Shown one piece after another: positions 52,203-61,670 of a DNA stretch of 64,000 nucleotides; the first letter of the stretch is position 1; every line of letters begins with the position of its first letter. Origin of the DNA: Bacillota bacterium (lineage in GTDB: Bacteria; Bacillota_I; Bacilli_A; RF39; UBA660); contig SVAS01000001.1 in NCBI GenBank assembly GCA_015059285.1, positions 256,217 to 320,216 on the forward strand, written 5' to 3'. The notes under the pieces were generated by a model. It saw only the letters and a program-made list of their open reading frames with translations. It did not search any database and had not been told where the DNA came from. The position numbers were made by a program, and so were the translations under genes.

Positions 52203-53945
52203 ATGAGCATGGTTAGTCAAGAACTTATAAATGAAATTAGAAGCTCTGTTGATATAGTTGATATTGTCAGTAGCTATATTCCGCTTATACAAAAAGGGAA
52301 AAATTACTTTGGAGTTTGTCCTTTTCATGATGATAATAATCCTAGTATGAGTGTGTCAAAAGAAAAACAAATTTTCACATGTTTTTCATGTGGAGCCTCT
52401 GGTAACGTATTTAAATTCATAATGGATTATGAGAATATATCTTTTATGGAAACACTTAAAAAGTGCGCGGACACATCAGGTATTCCACTATCTGTAAATA
52501 TAAAAAGTAATCAAGATACATTTTTAAAAAATAAAGAATTATATGATATTTATGATATTGCTAGTAAGTTTTATCAAAATAATATTAATACAGCTAACGG
52601 TAGACTTGCTAAAGAATATTTATACAATAGAAAAATAGATGATAGTGTTATTAAAGAATTTGGGATTGGACTAGCCTTAAAAAATAGAGATTTGCTAACT
52701 AAATTATTACTCAATAAGAAATATACTCAAAAAGATTTAATAAAAAGTGGCTTAGTGGTTGAAAATAATTATGGACTTAATGATATATATTATGATAGAA
52801 TTATGTTTCCAATTGAGGATTTAACTGGTAAGATAGTTGGCTTTAGTGGAAGAGTTTATAATGGGGAAACTAATTATAAATATATAAATACTAAAGAAAC
52901 TGATATTTTTAAAAAAGGGGAATTTTTATATAACTATTCTAAAGCTAAAGCTTCAGCTCGTCAAAAAGGATACGTTATAGTAATGGAAGGTTTTATGGAT
53001 GTTATTAGAGCATACACTATTGGAATTGATAATGTAATTGCTACTATGGGAACAGCCGTTACTAAAAATCAAGCTATGACTATTAAAAAGATGGCTAAAG
53101 AAATAATTTTATGTTTTGATGGTGATGAAGCAGGGGCAAAAGCCACTAGTGCATGTGCTGATGAACTTGTAAAAATTGGAGTAACTCCTAAAATAGTTCG
53201 TTTAGAAGACGGGATGGATCCAGATGACTATATAAAAAAATTTGGTAAAGATAAATTTTTAAGTAAAATAGATAATCCGATTAGTATAATGGATTTTAAA
53301 TTATCTTATTTAAAAAATGGTAAAGATATCAGTGATAGTGAAGATTTAGCGAGTTATGTAAATTCTGCTATCAAAGAATTAGAAAAGATAGATGATGAAG
53401 TTTTACGTGAAATATCTTTTAAAAAGATTAGTTTAGAATCTAATTTAGATATTGATTTTTTGAAAGAAAGATTAACATCCAATAAAAAAGAAGAAGAAAC
53501 TAAAACTCAGACAAAGCCTTTTATAAAAAAGGATAAGTATGAAAAAGCTCAAGAAAATTTAATATATTATATGTTACAGTCAAAAGAAGTTATTAAATTA
53601 TATAATAAGAAAATAACTTATATGCCAAATGATAAATATCGTTTTTTAGCTCGTGAAATCAGTTTATATTACAAAGAAAATCAAAAATTTAATTTAGCCG
53701 ATTTTATGACTGCTATTAGTAATCAAACTGAAATATATAATACATTAAGTTATATATTAAGTCTTAATTTAAATGAGTTTTATAGTGATGTGGAAATAGA
53801 TGACTATATCAATGTTATTAGAGAATATAATGTTAATTATCAAGTTAATCGCCTGAAAGATAAAATGAAAAAAACTAGTGATCCACTTGAACAAGCAAAA
53901 ATAGCTGAAGAAATAAAAAAGTTAAAGATTGATATTAATGGATAA
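52203..53945 (+). CDS. dnaG: DNA primase
   Basis: 580 residues. DnaG lays RNA primers at the fork with DnaB. Marks: the zinc-binding domain [13 protein letters not shown]...[18 protein letters not shown] polymerase core [29 protein letters not shown] (toprim Glu), [12 protein letters not shown] and [13 protein letters not shown] (toprim Asp pair). The C-terminal helicase-binding domain is present. The ATG at 52203 has AGGGAG upstream; the longer frame from 52110 is not preceded by a ribosome site and extends beyond the family start. First gene of the dnaG-rpoD-trmK operon. Confidence 0.96.
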   Translation: MSMVSQELINEIRSSVDIVDIVSSYIPLIQKGKNYFGVCPFHDDNNPSMSVSKEKQIFTCFSCGASGNVFKFIMDYENISFMETLKKCADTSGIPLSVNIKSNQDTFLKNKELYDIYDIASKFYQNNINTANGRLAKEYLYNRKIDDSVIKEFGIGLALKNRDLLTKLLLNKKYTQKDLIKSGLVVENNYGLNDIYYDRIMFPIEDLTGKIVGFSGRVYNGETNYKYINTKETDIFKKGEFLYNYSKAKASARQKGYVIVMEGFMDVIRAYTIGIDNVIATMGTAVTKNQAMTIKKMAKEIILCFDGDEAGAKATSACADELVKIGVTPKIVRLEDGMDPDDYIKKFGKDKFLSKIDNPISIMDFKLSYLKNGKDISDSEDLASYVNSAIKELEKIDDEVLREISFKKISLESNLDIDFLKERLTSNKKEEETKTQTKPFIKKDKYEKAQENLIYYMLQSKEVIKLYNKKITYMPNDKYRFLAREISLYYKENQKFNLADFMTAISNQTEIYNTLSYILSLNLNEFYSDVEIDDYINVIREYNVNYQVNRLKDKMKKTSDPLEQAKIAEEIKKLKIDING

Positions 53946-53959
53946 GTAAGGAGAATATT

Positions 53960-55048
53960 ATGAACGAAATAAAAACATTTGAAGAAAGAAAACAGGAATT
54001 AGTTAAAACAGGAAAAAAGAATGGTTATATTACATATGAGGAATTAGCTGCTGCTTTAAAAGGTTTAGATTTAGATAGCGATTCTTTAGATGAACTTTAT
54101 AATTTGTTTAATGAAAATAATATTGCTGTAGTATCAGAAGATGATGCTAACCATGAAGGTGATAGTAGTGGTGTAGATAAATTGTTGTTAGATGATAATT
54201 CATTAACAAAAGATTTAAATATTAATGATCCAGTTCGTATGTACTTGAAAGAAATTGGACAAATAAAATTATTAACAATGGAAGAAGAATTAGCACTTGC
54301 TGATCGTATTATGGAAGGCGATGAAGAAGCTAAACGGATTTTAGCTGAAGCCAATTTACGTTTAGTTGTTAGTATTGCTAAACGTTATGTTGGAAGAGGA
54401 ATGTTATTTTTGGATTTAATTCAAGAAGGTAATATTGGTCTTATGAAATCAGTAGAAAAATTTGATGTAACTAAAGGTTATAAATTTTCTACTTATGCTA
54501 CTTGGTGGATTAGACAAGCTATTACTCGTGCTATAGCTGACCAAGCCAGAACCATACGTGTTCCTGTGCATATGGTTGAAACTATAAATAAATTAGCTCG
54601 TGTTCAACGCCAATTAACGCTTGAACTTAATCGTGAACCAACTGAAGATGAACTTGCTAAAAAAATGAATATTTCAGTAGATAAAATTCGTGATATTTAT
54701 AAAATTTCACAAGAACCTGTTAGTTTAGAAACGCCAATTGGAGAAGAAGATGATTCACATTTAGGTGATTTTGTTCCTGACGAAAGAAATATGAGTCCAG
54801 AAGATTATGCTACAAATGAAATGTTAAAAGATGAAATATCAGAAGTTTTATTAACATTAACAGAAAGAGAAGAAAAAGTTATTCGTTTACGTTTTGGGCT
54901 TGAAGATGGAAAAAGTAGAACTTTAGAAGAGGTAGGCCAAATGTTTGGAGTAACTCGTGAACGTATACGTCAAATTGAAGCGAAAGCTTTAAGAAAACTT
55001 CGTCATCCATCAAGATCAAGAAAATTAAAGGATTACATGAGTGACTAA
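53960..55048 (+). CDS. rpoD: Primary sigma factor SigA/RpoD
   Basis: 362 residues. Region 1.2 [17 protein letters not shown], region 2 [17 protein letters not shown]...[20 protein letters not shown] and [26 protein letters not shown], region 3, and region 4 [43 protein letters not shown], all canonical (segments shown only in part here by name). It is the housekeeping sigma factor that would read the TTGACA/TATAAT promoters noted in this window. Follows dnaG by 14 bases and overlaps trmK by 8, the conserved macromolecular synthesis operon. Confidence 0.97.
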   Translation: MNEIKTFEERKQELVKTGKKNGYITYEELAAALKGLDLDSDSLDELYNLFNENNIAVVSEDDANHEGDSSGVDKLLLDDNSLTKDLNINDPVRMYLKEIGQIKLLTMEEELALADRIMEGDEEAKRILAEANLRLVVSIAKRYVGRGMLFLDLIQEGNIGLMKSVEKFDVTKGYKFSTYATWWIRQAITRAIADQARTIRVPVHMVETINKLARVQRQLTLELNREPTEDELAKKMNISVDKIRDIYKISQEPVSLETPIGEEDDSHLGDFVPDERNMSPEDYATNEMLKDEISEVLLTLTEREEKVIRLRFGLEDGKSRTLEEVGQMFGVTRERIRQIEAKALRKLRHPSRSRKLKDYMSD

Positions 55049-55676
55049 ACTATCTTTAAGATTAAAAGCAATTGCTGATCTAATAGATGATAATACTAAA
55101 GTTATAGATGTTGGTTGCGATCACGCGTTTCTAGATATTTACTTAGTACAAAAGAAAAACTGTAAATGCCTAGCAACCGATGTTAGTAAAACTTGTATTT
55201 TAAAAGCATTAGAAAACATAAAAAAAGCTCAATTAGAAGATAAAATTGAAACTGCTGTTACTGATGGATTACAAAATGTAGATTATAAGAAGTATGACTA
55301 TGTTGTAATATCAGGAATGGGTTTCCAAACTATTCAAAAAATATTAATGGATAATTATCCTAATAAGTTAATTATTCAATCCAACAATAATATTGAGGAA
55401 TTGAAGATGTTTCTTTTCCAAAAATATAAATTAGTAAATGAACAAGTTGTTTTTGAAAATGGTATATATTATGTTGTTCTTTATTTAGAACTTGGTGAAA
55501 AAAAATATAAAAAGGAAGATTATATTTTAGTAAAAGGAAATATAAATTATATAAATTATTTATTAGATAAATATAACCATATTTATTACAAATTGCCTAA
55601 AAAACACATTGTAAAAAAGTTAAAATTAAAATATAAAATTAAAATTTTAATGAAATATAAAAAGACATTAATTTAA
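55041..55676 (+). CDS. trmK: tRNA (adenine22-N1)-methyltransferase
   Basis: 211 residues. TrmK methylates N1 of A22 in tRNA D loops. [12 protein letters not shown] at the N-terminus, the AdoMet loop [45 protein letters not shown] and [15 protein letters not shown] match the YqfN family; the C-terminal coiled region is shortened. The start is a GTG at 55041 inside the end of rpoD, with AAAGGA about 9 bases upstream. Bacillus has the same gene after sigA. Confidence 0.9.
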   Translation: MTKLSLRLKAIADLIDDNTKVIDVGCDHAFLDIYLVQKKNCKCLATDVSKTCILKALENIKKAQLEDKIETAVTDGLQNVDYKKYDYVVISGMGFQTIQKILMDNYPNKLIIQSNNNIEELKMFLFQKYKLVNEQVVFENGIYYVVLYLELGEKKYKKEDYILVKGNINYINYLLDKYNHIYYKLPKKHIVKKLKLKYKIKILMKYKKTLI

Positions 55677-55694
55677 ACGTTAATGTCTTTTTTA
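55659..55694. terminator. Bidirectional terminator between trmK and the YqfQ-like gene
   Basis: AAAGACATTAA / TTAATGTCTTT stem with A run left and T run right. Confidence 0.88.
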
Positions 55695-56060
55695 TAAGAA
55701 AAAAGTAGGTCCAAAATTATTTGAAGTTTGTTCTTTTTTTGTTATAACTTCTATTTTTTCAACGTTTTCACTAATGTTATTGTTATTTAAAATAGCTTGA
55801 TTTTTATTATTGGTAACAGGCTCTACTTTTTTAAACTCATTCATAACTTTAAACATTGTTTTAGCATTTTTCATTATGGGACTTAATTGTTGAACTAAAG
55901 GAATAGCTTGATTAACAATCCCTAAAGTTTTTTGAGTACCATTAATAATTGAAGATAGTTTTCCGCCACTAAATAAACCACTTAACAATCCTTTAGAAGT
56001 TGAAACAGTTGGAGTATAACTATAAGGTAGCGCCGAAAAATAAGGGTTAAAATAATTCAT
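55692..56060 (-). CDS. YqfQ/VrrA-like protein
   Basis: 122 residues. The segment STSKGLLSGLFSGGKLSSII, then TQKTLGIVNQAIPLVQQLSPIMKNAKTMFKV, resembles the YqfQ (VrrA) family of Bacillus, whose gene lies a few genes downstream of sigA. Family members are small, partly spore-associated proteins without a defined activity. The C-terminus is Asn-rich and low-complexity. It is transcribed toward trmK with AGGAG near the ATG. The family call is by similarity I recall and by context. Confidence 0.6.
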   Translation of the reverse strand: MNYFNPYFSALPYSYTPTVSTSKGLLSGLFSGGKLSSIINGTQKTLGIVNQAIPLVQQLSPIMKNAKTMFKVMNEFKKVEPVTNNKNQAILNNNNISENVEKIEVITKKEQTSNNFGPTFFL

Positions 56061-56174
56061 ATATACTCCTTTCTAATTTATTATATGAAAAAAGCAAAAA
56101 ATGTTTTACAAAATTTGAATTTGTGATATAATTTATATAGTATAGAATAAAGTAAGGGATTGGAAGGTGTATAT

Positions 56175-58877
56175 ATGATAAACAAGCCTGTATATCTATG
56201 GCCTTTTATATTGGTTTATCGGATTGTTACATTTATTATAAAAGTTCCAATTCTTTTTGTGCGCTATTTTTGTTTAGGTTTCTATTTTGTAACTTATTTT
56301 TTACTAGCACAAATAATAACTTTGTTTTCACCAATATTTAGATATGGTTTTTTAGGATTAATGTTTTTGTGTTATATTGTTTATTTTATTTTAAAAACTT
56401 TATATAAATATTTGTTAAAGGGAATAAGGTATTTTGTAATAGGTTTAGCTTTCCCATTTATTATTTTATATAATAATATGAATAGTGAAACAGCTAAAGC
56501 AAAAAGAAAAGAAATTCGTAGACAACGTGAATTAAAGCGACAAGAAGAGATTGCTATTAAGGAACAACTAAGAATTGAAAAAGAAGAAAAAATTAGATTA
56601 GAGCAAGAAAAAAAACGTCTTGAGAAAGAAGAAATTCAAAAGCAAGAAGAATTAAAAAGACAAGAAGAGATTGCTAGAAAAGAACAATTAAGAATTGAAA
56701 AAGAAGAAAAAATCAGATTAGAACAAGAAAAGAAACGTCTTGAGAAAGAAGAAATCCAAAAACAAGAAGAATTAAAACGTCAAGAAGAGATTGCTAAAAA
56801 AGAACAATTAAGAATTGAAAAAGAAGAAAAAATCAGATTAGAACAAGAAAAGAAACGTCTTGAGAAAGAAGAAATTCAAAAACAAAGAGAATTAAAACGT
56901 CAAGAAAAACAAGCTAAAAAAGAACAATTAAGAATTGAAAAAGAAGAAAAAATCAGATTAGAACAAGAAAAGAAAAGACTTGAAAAAGAAGAAATTCAAA
57001 AACAAAGAGAATTAAAACAACAAGAAAAAGAGGCTAGAAAAGAACAATTGAGAATTGAAAATCAAACTTTATCTGAAAAAGCAGAACAAGGGCCTTTAGT
57101 TATTAAACAAGATAATGTGGATGAAGTAGAAGAAACTACTAAAGATGAATATACAATTCATGCACCACAAAATGAAATCTTAGATGATGAAAAAAATGAT
57201 GCACTAAAAAATAGAAATGCGTTATCTAAAGAAGAAAAGAAAAAATTAAAATTAGAACGAATTGAAGCTAAAAGAATGGCTAAAGAAGCCAAACTTTTAG
57301 AAAAAGAAAAACTTCGAAATTTATCAAAAGAAGAAAAGCAACAATTGAAATTAGAGAAGTTAGCTGCTAAAAAAGAAGCTAAAATGAAACGTGCTGAAGA
57401 AAGAAGAAAACAGCAAGAAAAATTGAATGATATTTATATCAATGAAAATGTTCAAATTGAAAAAATGACATTTGGTAAAAAATTAGCACAAATTTTAAAT
57501 GATATAAATCATTTACCAGATAAGATTTCAGAGTCTTTACAAAAAAGTTGGAATAATTCAACATTTGTAAAAAATCGTAAAAATCGTATGGATATGAGTA
57601 GACAAGCTTTACTTATCAATTTTGAAGGTGATGATGCTATTAAAAGCGATAAGAAAGTTGTTTATGAATATGTTGGTAAGAACGCTGATGGTAAATTAGT
57701 TAAAGGATATTTTGAAGCGTTCTCTAAAGTTGAAGTCCATTCCTTCTTATTAAGTGAAGGATTTGAAGTATATAGTATTAAAACTAATAGACTTATTCAA
57801 TTATTGCATGGAAATACACAAATTACAAAAACAAAAATTAAAGTTAAGGATTTAATATTCTTTTTAACACAATTGTCAACTTATATTAAAGCAGGTATTC
57901 CACTTGTTGAATCCCTTAAAATATTAAGTAGACAATATAAAAACAAATCATATCAACGTATATTTAGAGCAATTATATACGACTTGACAATGGGTGAAGC
58001 ATTTAGTGAAGCTCTAGCAAAACAAGGTAATGCTTTCCCTAAACTTTTAATTAATATGATTAAAGCCTCAGAAATGACAGGAGAGTTACCGGAAGCATTA
58101 GATGATATGGCTGAGTACTATACAGAAACAGATAAAACAAGAAAACAAATGATTACAGCGATGATGTATCCAAGTATTATATTTATCATATCAGTAGCAG
58201 CTGTTACATTTATTATGGTGTTTGTAGTACCAAAATTTGTAACTATTTATGAAAGTATGGATAATGCTAGATTACCATGGATTACTCAATTTGTAATAGA
58301 TGTTAGTACATTTATGGAAACTAGAATGGCTTTAATTATATTTGTAACAGGTTTAATAATAGCAGTAATGGTATATATATATAAACACGTAAAAACAATT
58401 AGAACTTTATTTCAATATTTAGTTATGCATATACCTGTATTTGGAAATGTTATTATATATAATGAAGTAACAATGTTTACTAAAACATTCTGTTCATTAT
58501 TGAGACACAATGTATTTATTACTGATAGTATGGAAATACTTAATAAAATTACAAACAATGAAATTTATAAAATGATTATTCTTGATACAATTACTAACTT
58601 AGCTCGTGGTGAAAAAATATCTTTAGCATTTAAAGATCATTGGGCAGTACCAATACCAGCATATGAAATGATTGTTACAGGGGAACGTACTGGACAATTA
58701 CCAGAGATGATGGGTAAAGTGTCAGCTTATTATCAAGAAATGCATAAAAATGCAGTCGCACGTATTAAAACATTTATCGAACCAGCGCTTATCTTATTTT
58801 TAACAGTAGTAGTTGGTGGTATTGTACTTTCAATTGTAGTACCAATGTTTGATATGTATAACAATATGGGATTATAA
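56175..58877 (+). CDS. pilC: PilC/GspF platform protein with N-terminal membrane domain and coiled-coil repeats
   Basis: 900 residues, about twice a normal PilC. Residues 1-100 hold three or four hydrophobic segments. Residues 117-295 are four and a half copies of a 40-residue charged helix (QEELKRQEEIARKEQLRIEK...), then a lysine/glutamate-rich linker to about 440. The C-terminal 400 residues are a complete GspF-type platform: VKDLIFFLTQLSTYIKAGIP, GEAFSEALAKQGNAFPKLLI, EMTGELPEALDDMAEYY, the repeat half FTKTFCSLLRHNVFITDSME, GERTGQLPEMM. The ATG at 56175 has GGAAGGTG upstream. The platform for the type IV pilus with PilB (59686) and PilD (58894). The extension is unusual. Confidence 0.9.
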   Translation: MINKPVYLWPFILVYRIVTFIIKVPILFVRYFCLGFYFVTYFLLAQIITLFSPIFRYGFLGLMFLCYIVYFILKTLYKYLLKGIRYFVIGLAFPFIILYNNMNSETAKAKRKEIRRQRELKRQEEIAIKEQLRIEKEEKIRLEQEKKRLEKEEIQKQEELKRQEEIARKEQLRIEKEEKIRLEQEKKRLEKEEIQKQEELKRQEEIAKKEQLRIEKEEKIRLEQEKKRLEKEEIQKQRELKRQEKQAKKEQLRIEKEEKIRLEQEKKRLEKEEIQKQRELKQQEKEARKEQLRIENQTLSEKAEQGPLVIKQDNVDEVEETTKDEYTIHAPQNEILDDEKNDALKNRNALSKEEKKKLKLERIEAKRMAKEAKLLEKEKLRNLSKEEKQQLKLEKLAAKKEAKMKRAEERRKQQEKLNDIYINENVQIEKMTFGKKLAQILNDINHLPDKISESLQKSWNNSTFVKNRKNRMDMSRQALLINFEGDDAIKSDKKVVYEYVGKNADGKLVKGYFEAFSKVEVHSFLLSEGFEVYSIKTNRLIQLLHGNTQITKTKIKVKDLIFFLTQLSTYIKAGIPLVESLKILSRQYKNKSYQRIFRAIIYDLTMGEAFSEALAKQGNAFPKLLINMIKASEMTGELPEALDDMAEYYTETDKTRKQMITAMMYPSIIFIISVAAVTFIMVFVVPKFVTIYESMDNARLPWITQFVIDVSTFMETRMALIIFVTGLIIAVMVYIYKHVKTIRTLFQYLVMHIPVFGNVIIYNEVTMFTKTFCSLLRHNVFITDSMEILNKITNNEIYKMIILDTITNLARGEKISLAFKDHWAVPIPAYEMIVTGERTGQLPEMMGKVSAYYQEMHKNAVARIKTFIEPALILFLTVVVGGIVLSIVVPMFDMYNNMGL
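56523..57061 (+). repeat. 120-bp tandem repeats encoding a 40-residue coiled-coil unit
   Basis: Copies begin at 56523, 56643, 56763 and 56883, with a partial fifth at 57003. The DNA copies are highly alike with scattered third-position changes and a few R/Q/K/E substitutions. Likely to vary in copy number among strains. Confidence 0.95.
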
Positions 58878-58893
58878 CAAGGAGTGATAGAAG

Positions 58894-59655
58894 ATGGACA
58901 TTTATTATATGATAGTACTTTTTATATTTGGAACTATTTTAGGCTCATTTTATAATGTAGTAGGGGATAGATTGCCAGAAGGAAAGTCAATAGTAAAACC
59001 ATCTTCTCACTGTCCTAAATGTGGACATAAATTAACACCCTTGGAGTTAATTCCTATTTTTTCTTATTTAATACAAAAAGGAAGATGTAAAGGTTGTAAT
59101 ACCAAAATACCTATAATGCATCCGTTATTTGAATTTATGAGTGGACTTTTATTTATGTTAGCTTATATTTCATTTAAACTTTCACCAGAATTATTAATAG
59201 CACTTACATTTATTTCAATACTTTTAATTATATTTATTAGTGATATTGAATATATGATTATACCTGATGAAGTGCTTATAGTAGGTATTATATTATTGGT
59301 TATTGAAAAGTTTTGTATACATGGATTAAAACCACTATTAATTTCATTATTAGATGGAACAATATGTTTTATCTTAATGTATTTATTAAAAAAATTTGGT
59401 GACTTCTTATTTAAAAAAGAATCTATGGGTGGTGGAGATATAAAACTGATGTTTATCTTTGGTTTTGTATTAGGTACGCCAATGGCAATTATGTCAATCT
59501 TTATTGGTTCTATTATAGGTTTACCTATATCGCTAATAGTATTATCAAAAAATGCTTCTCATGAAATACCTTTTGGGCCACTTCTTAGTTTAGGAGCATT
59601 AATTATACTATTAACAAAATTTAATTTTGATAAATTTTTAGGCTTATTTAGTTAA
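58894..59655 (+). CDS. pilD: Prepilin peptidase (A24, PilD type)
   Basis: 253 residues. It cuts prepilin leaders after Gly on the cytoplasmic side of the membrane and may methylate the new N-terminus. N-terminal GTILGSFYNVVGDRLPEG, two CxxC pairs (CPKCGHKLT and CKGCNT), then the catalytic aspartates in ISDIEYMIIPDE and MGGGDIKLMFIFG. It has all parts of bifunctional PilD. It is the only prepilin peptidase seen in the window, so it may process both the type IV and Flp prepilins. Follows pilC by 16 bases. Confidence 0.95.
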   Translation: MDIYYMIVLFIFGTILGSFYNVVGDRLPEGKSIVKPSSHCPKCGHKLTPLELIPIFSYLIQKGRCKGCNTKIPIMHPLFEFMSGLLFMLAYISFKLSPELLIALTFISILLIIFISDIEYMIIPDEVLIVGIILLVIEKFCIHGLKPLLISLLDGTICFILMYLLKKFGDFLFKKESMGGGDIKLMFIFGFVLGTPMAIMSIFIGSIIGLPISLIVLSKNASHEIPFGPLLSLGALIILLTKFNFDKFLGLFS

Positions 59656-59671
59656 GTCTTTTTTTATACAC

Positions 59672-59697
59672 AAAAAAAGCTATTTCTAGCTTTTTGT
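59672..59697. terminator. Bidirectional terminator between pilD and pilB
   Basis: AAAAAGCTA / TAGCTTTTT stem with a TTTC loop. Confidence 0.8.
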
Positions 59698-61068
59698 AAC
59701 TTCTTCTAATAGTTTATCAATGGCAGGAATATTATCTTCATTTTCTTCTTTGTCATCTTTTTTATTTTTGTCTTTTATTTTACTGTCGTTATTTTTCTTA
59801 TCATCTTTATTATCTTCTGAAGTACTATTAGCTATATTAGTATAATCAATTGCTTCTTGTAAACCATATTTTTCAACTTTTTCATCATCTTCAAGTTCAA
59901 TCAGTTTTAATAATTCTTCAAAAGTAGTAAGACCATTAGCAACTTTTTCAAGACCATCTTGAAGTAGAGTAATAACTTCAGATTGATATACTAACTCGCG
60001 CAATTCTTCTTTTTTTACACCACTACTAATTGCATCTTTGATTTCTTGATTAATAAGTAATACTTCATGAATAGCAATACGACCTTTATAACCATTTGCA
60101 CATTCATCACAAGTTTCAGCAGAATATATTTCATCTACATCTTTATTTAAAATTTCTTTAAATAATTTTTTTTCATATTCATTAGTTTTTCTAAGTTTAC
60201 GACATTTTGGACATAAACGACGAGCTAGTTTTTGAGAAATAATTCCTGTAATAGCACTTGATAATAAATATCTTTCAACTTCCATATCAAGTAAACGCTC
60301 AATAGTATTTAATGAATCGTTAGTATGTAGTGTTGATAAAACTAAGTGACCTGTAATAGAAGCTCTAACGGCAATTTTAGCTGTTTCTGTATCACGAATT
60401 TCCCCAATCATTATTATGTTAGGGTCTTGACGTAAAATTGAACGAAGTGCAGTTGCGAATGTAAGACCAATTTCACTATTTGTTTGAATTTGGTTAACCC
60501 CTTCAATATCCATTTCAATTGGATCTTCTACAGTAATAATATTTGTGTTTTCTTTATTTAGTTTTTGTAAAATAGAGTAAACAGTAGTTGATTTACCACT
60601 ACCGGTAGCTCCAGTTACTAAGATAATACCATTAGGAACATTAATCATTTTTAAAACTTTTAAATAATTTGCTTCACTAAATCCTAAATGTTCTAGTCCG
60701 CTTAAACTCATAGAATAATCTAGAATACGAATAACGACTTTTTCACCGTTACTAGTAGGAATAGCAGAAACACGAAGATCTAGATTAACATCTTTTAAAG
60801 TAGCTTTAATAGCACCATCTTGAGGCAATCTGCTTTCTGTAATGTTCATTCCTGAAATAATTTTAATACGAGTAATTAAATTTTTCTTAAATGTATTAGG
60901 AATTTCAGCATAATCTTGTAAATCACCATCTATACGAATTCTAACTTTCATATATTTTTCATATGGATCAAAGTGAATATCACTAGCGCCTTTTTTTGCT
61001 GCATCTACTAATATATCATTAACTATTTCAACAATAGGCATTTTCTCAAAATCAAACATTTTTAACAT
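59686..61068 (-). CDS. pilB: PilB/GspE extension ATPase
   Basis: 460 residues. Hexameric motor of type IV pilus extension. ASDIHFDPYEKYMKVRIRIDG, RLPQDGAI, LRVSAIPTSNGEKVVIRI, Walker A VTGATGSGKSTTVYS, Asp box TVEDPIEMDIEGVNQIQ, Walker B ALRQDPN-type (SILRQDPNIIMIGEIRD), His box TGHLVLSTLHTND, and the zinc tetracysteine CPKC/CDEC. The N1 domain is missing and a low-complexity Asp/Lys/Asn tail of about 60 residues is added at the C-terminus. No PilT retraction ATPase is seen. It is opposite to, and convergent with, pilD, and divergent from two prepilin genes. Confidence 0.95.
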   Translation of the reverse strand: MLKMFDFEKMPIVEIVNDILVDAAKKGASDIHFDPYEKYMKVRIRIDGDLQDYAEIPNTFKKNLITRIKIISGMNITESRLPQDGAIKATLKDVNLDLRVSAIPTSNGEKVVIRILDYSMSLSGLEHLGFSEANYLKVLKMINVPNGIILVTGATGSGKSTTVYSILQKLNKENTNIITVEDPIEMDIEGVNQIQTNSEIGLTFATALRSILRQDPNIIMIGEIRDTETAKIAVRASITGHLVLSTLHTNDSLNTIERLLDMEVERYLLSSAITGIISQKLARRLCPKCRKLRKTNEYEKKLFKEILNKDVDEIYSAETCDECANGYKGRIAIHEVLLINQEIKDAISSGVKKEELRELVYQSEVITLLQDGLEKVANGLTTFEELLKLIELEDDEKVEKYGLQEAIDYTNIANSTSEDNKDDKKNNDSKIKDKNKKDDKEENEDNIPAIDKLLEEVTKS

Positions 61069-61107
61069 ATCTTTTTCATCCCCTTTTTATCACTTTGGAC
61101 TAGCTTT

Positions 61108-61141
61108 TATTCTGAATATATTATATAATAGTTTTAGAATA
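61108..61141. promoter_or_regulatory. Divergent promoter region with pilin-like half sites
   Basis: TATTCT (61108-61113) and AGAATA (61136-61141) flank a TATAAT (61124-61129). It has the same hexamers and order as the pilin cassettes, but the gap is 22 instead of 32 bases, one helical turn less. It may place pilB and the minor prepilins in the same regulon (inference). Confidence 0.4.
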
Positions 61142-61167
61142 ATTACAACCTAAAAGGGAGCGATTTT

Positions 61168-61659
61168 ATGAAAAAAATGAATAATAGGGGGTTCATGCTA
61201 TCAGAAACATTAATAGTTGCGACATTTTTAGTTACGACATTATTATTTCTTTATATTCAGTTTAATAAAGTAACAAAAACATATGATACCAGTTTTAAAT
61301 ATAACACAGTTAACGGTTTATATTCTACAAATAACATAATTGATTATATAAAGACAGATGGTTTAGAAAATTTAAAGATAGAACTTTTAAAAGAAGGAAT
61401 TGAATTTGTAGATATTACTAGTTGTCATACTGATTATTTTAAGGAAAAAGATTATTGTTCAGTACTTATAGAATCTTTAAATATAAAAACTGTAATTTTT
61501 ACTAATGAAAACTTGACAACATTAAAAAGTATTAATACAGGATTAAAACAAACAATCATAGATTTTATTGATTATATTAAATTTGAAGAAACTGATGGAT
61601 ACCGTGTAATTGTTGAATTTAATGATGATACATTTGCTAGTTTAAAAGTAAAAGAATAA
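61168..61659 (+). CDS. Minor type IV prepilin
   Basis: 163 residues. Leader MKKMNNRGFMLSETLIVATF: cleavage after Gly8, Phe at +1, Glu at +5, hydrophobic helix to about residue 28. The mature part is short and mixed, with two cysteines (TSCHTDYFKEKDYCSVL) 12 residues apart that could pair. GGGAGCG precedes the ATG. It starts an operon with the giant prepilin, divergent from pilB. Probably a minor pilin that primes assembly. Confidence 0.8.
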   Translation: MKKMNNRGFMLSETLIVATFLVTTLLFLYIQFNKVTKTYDTSFKYNTVNGLYSTNNIIDYIKTDGLENLKIELLKEGIEFVDITSCHTDYFKEKDYCSVLIESLNIKTVIFTNENLTTLKSINTGLKQTIIDFIDYIKFEETDGYRVIVEFNDDTFASLKVKE

Positions 61660-61670
61660 AAGGTGATAAT

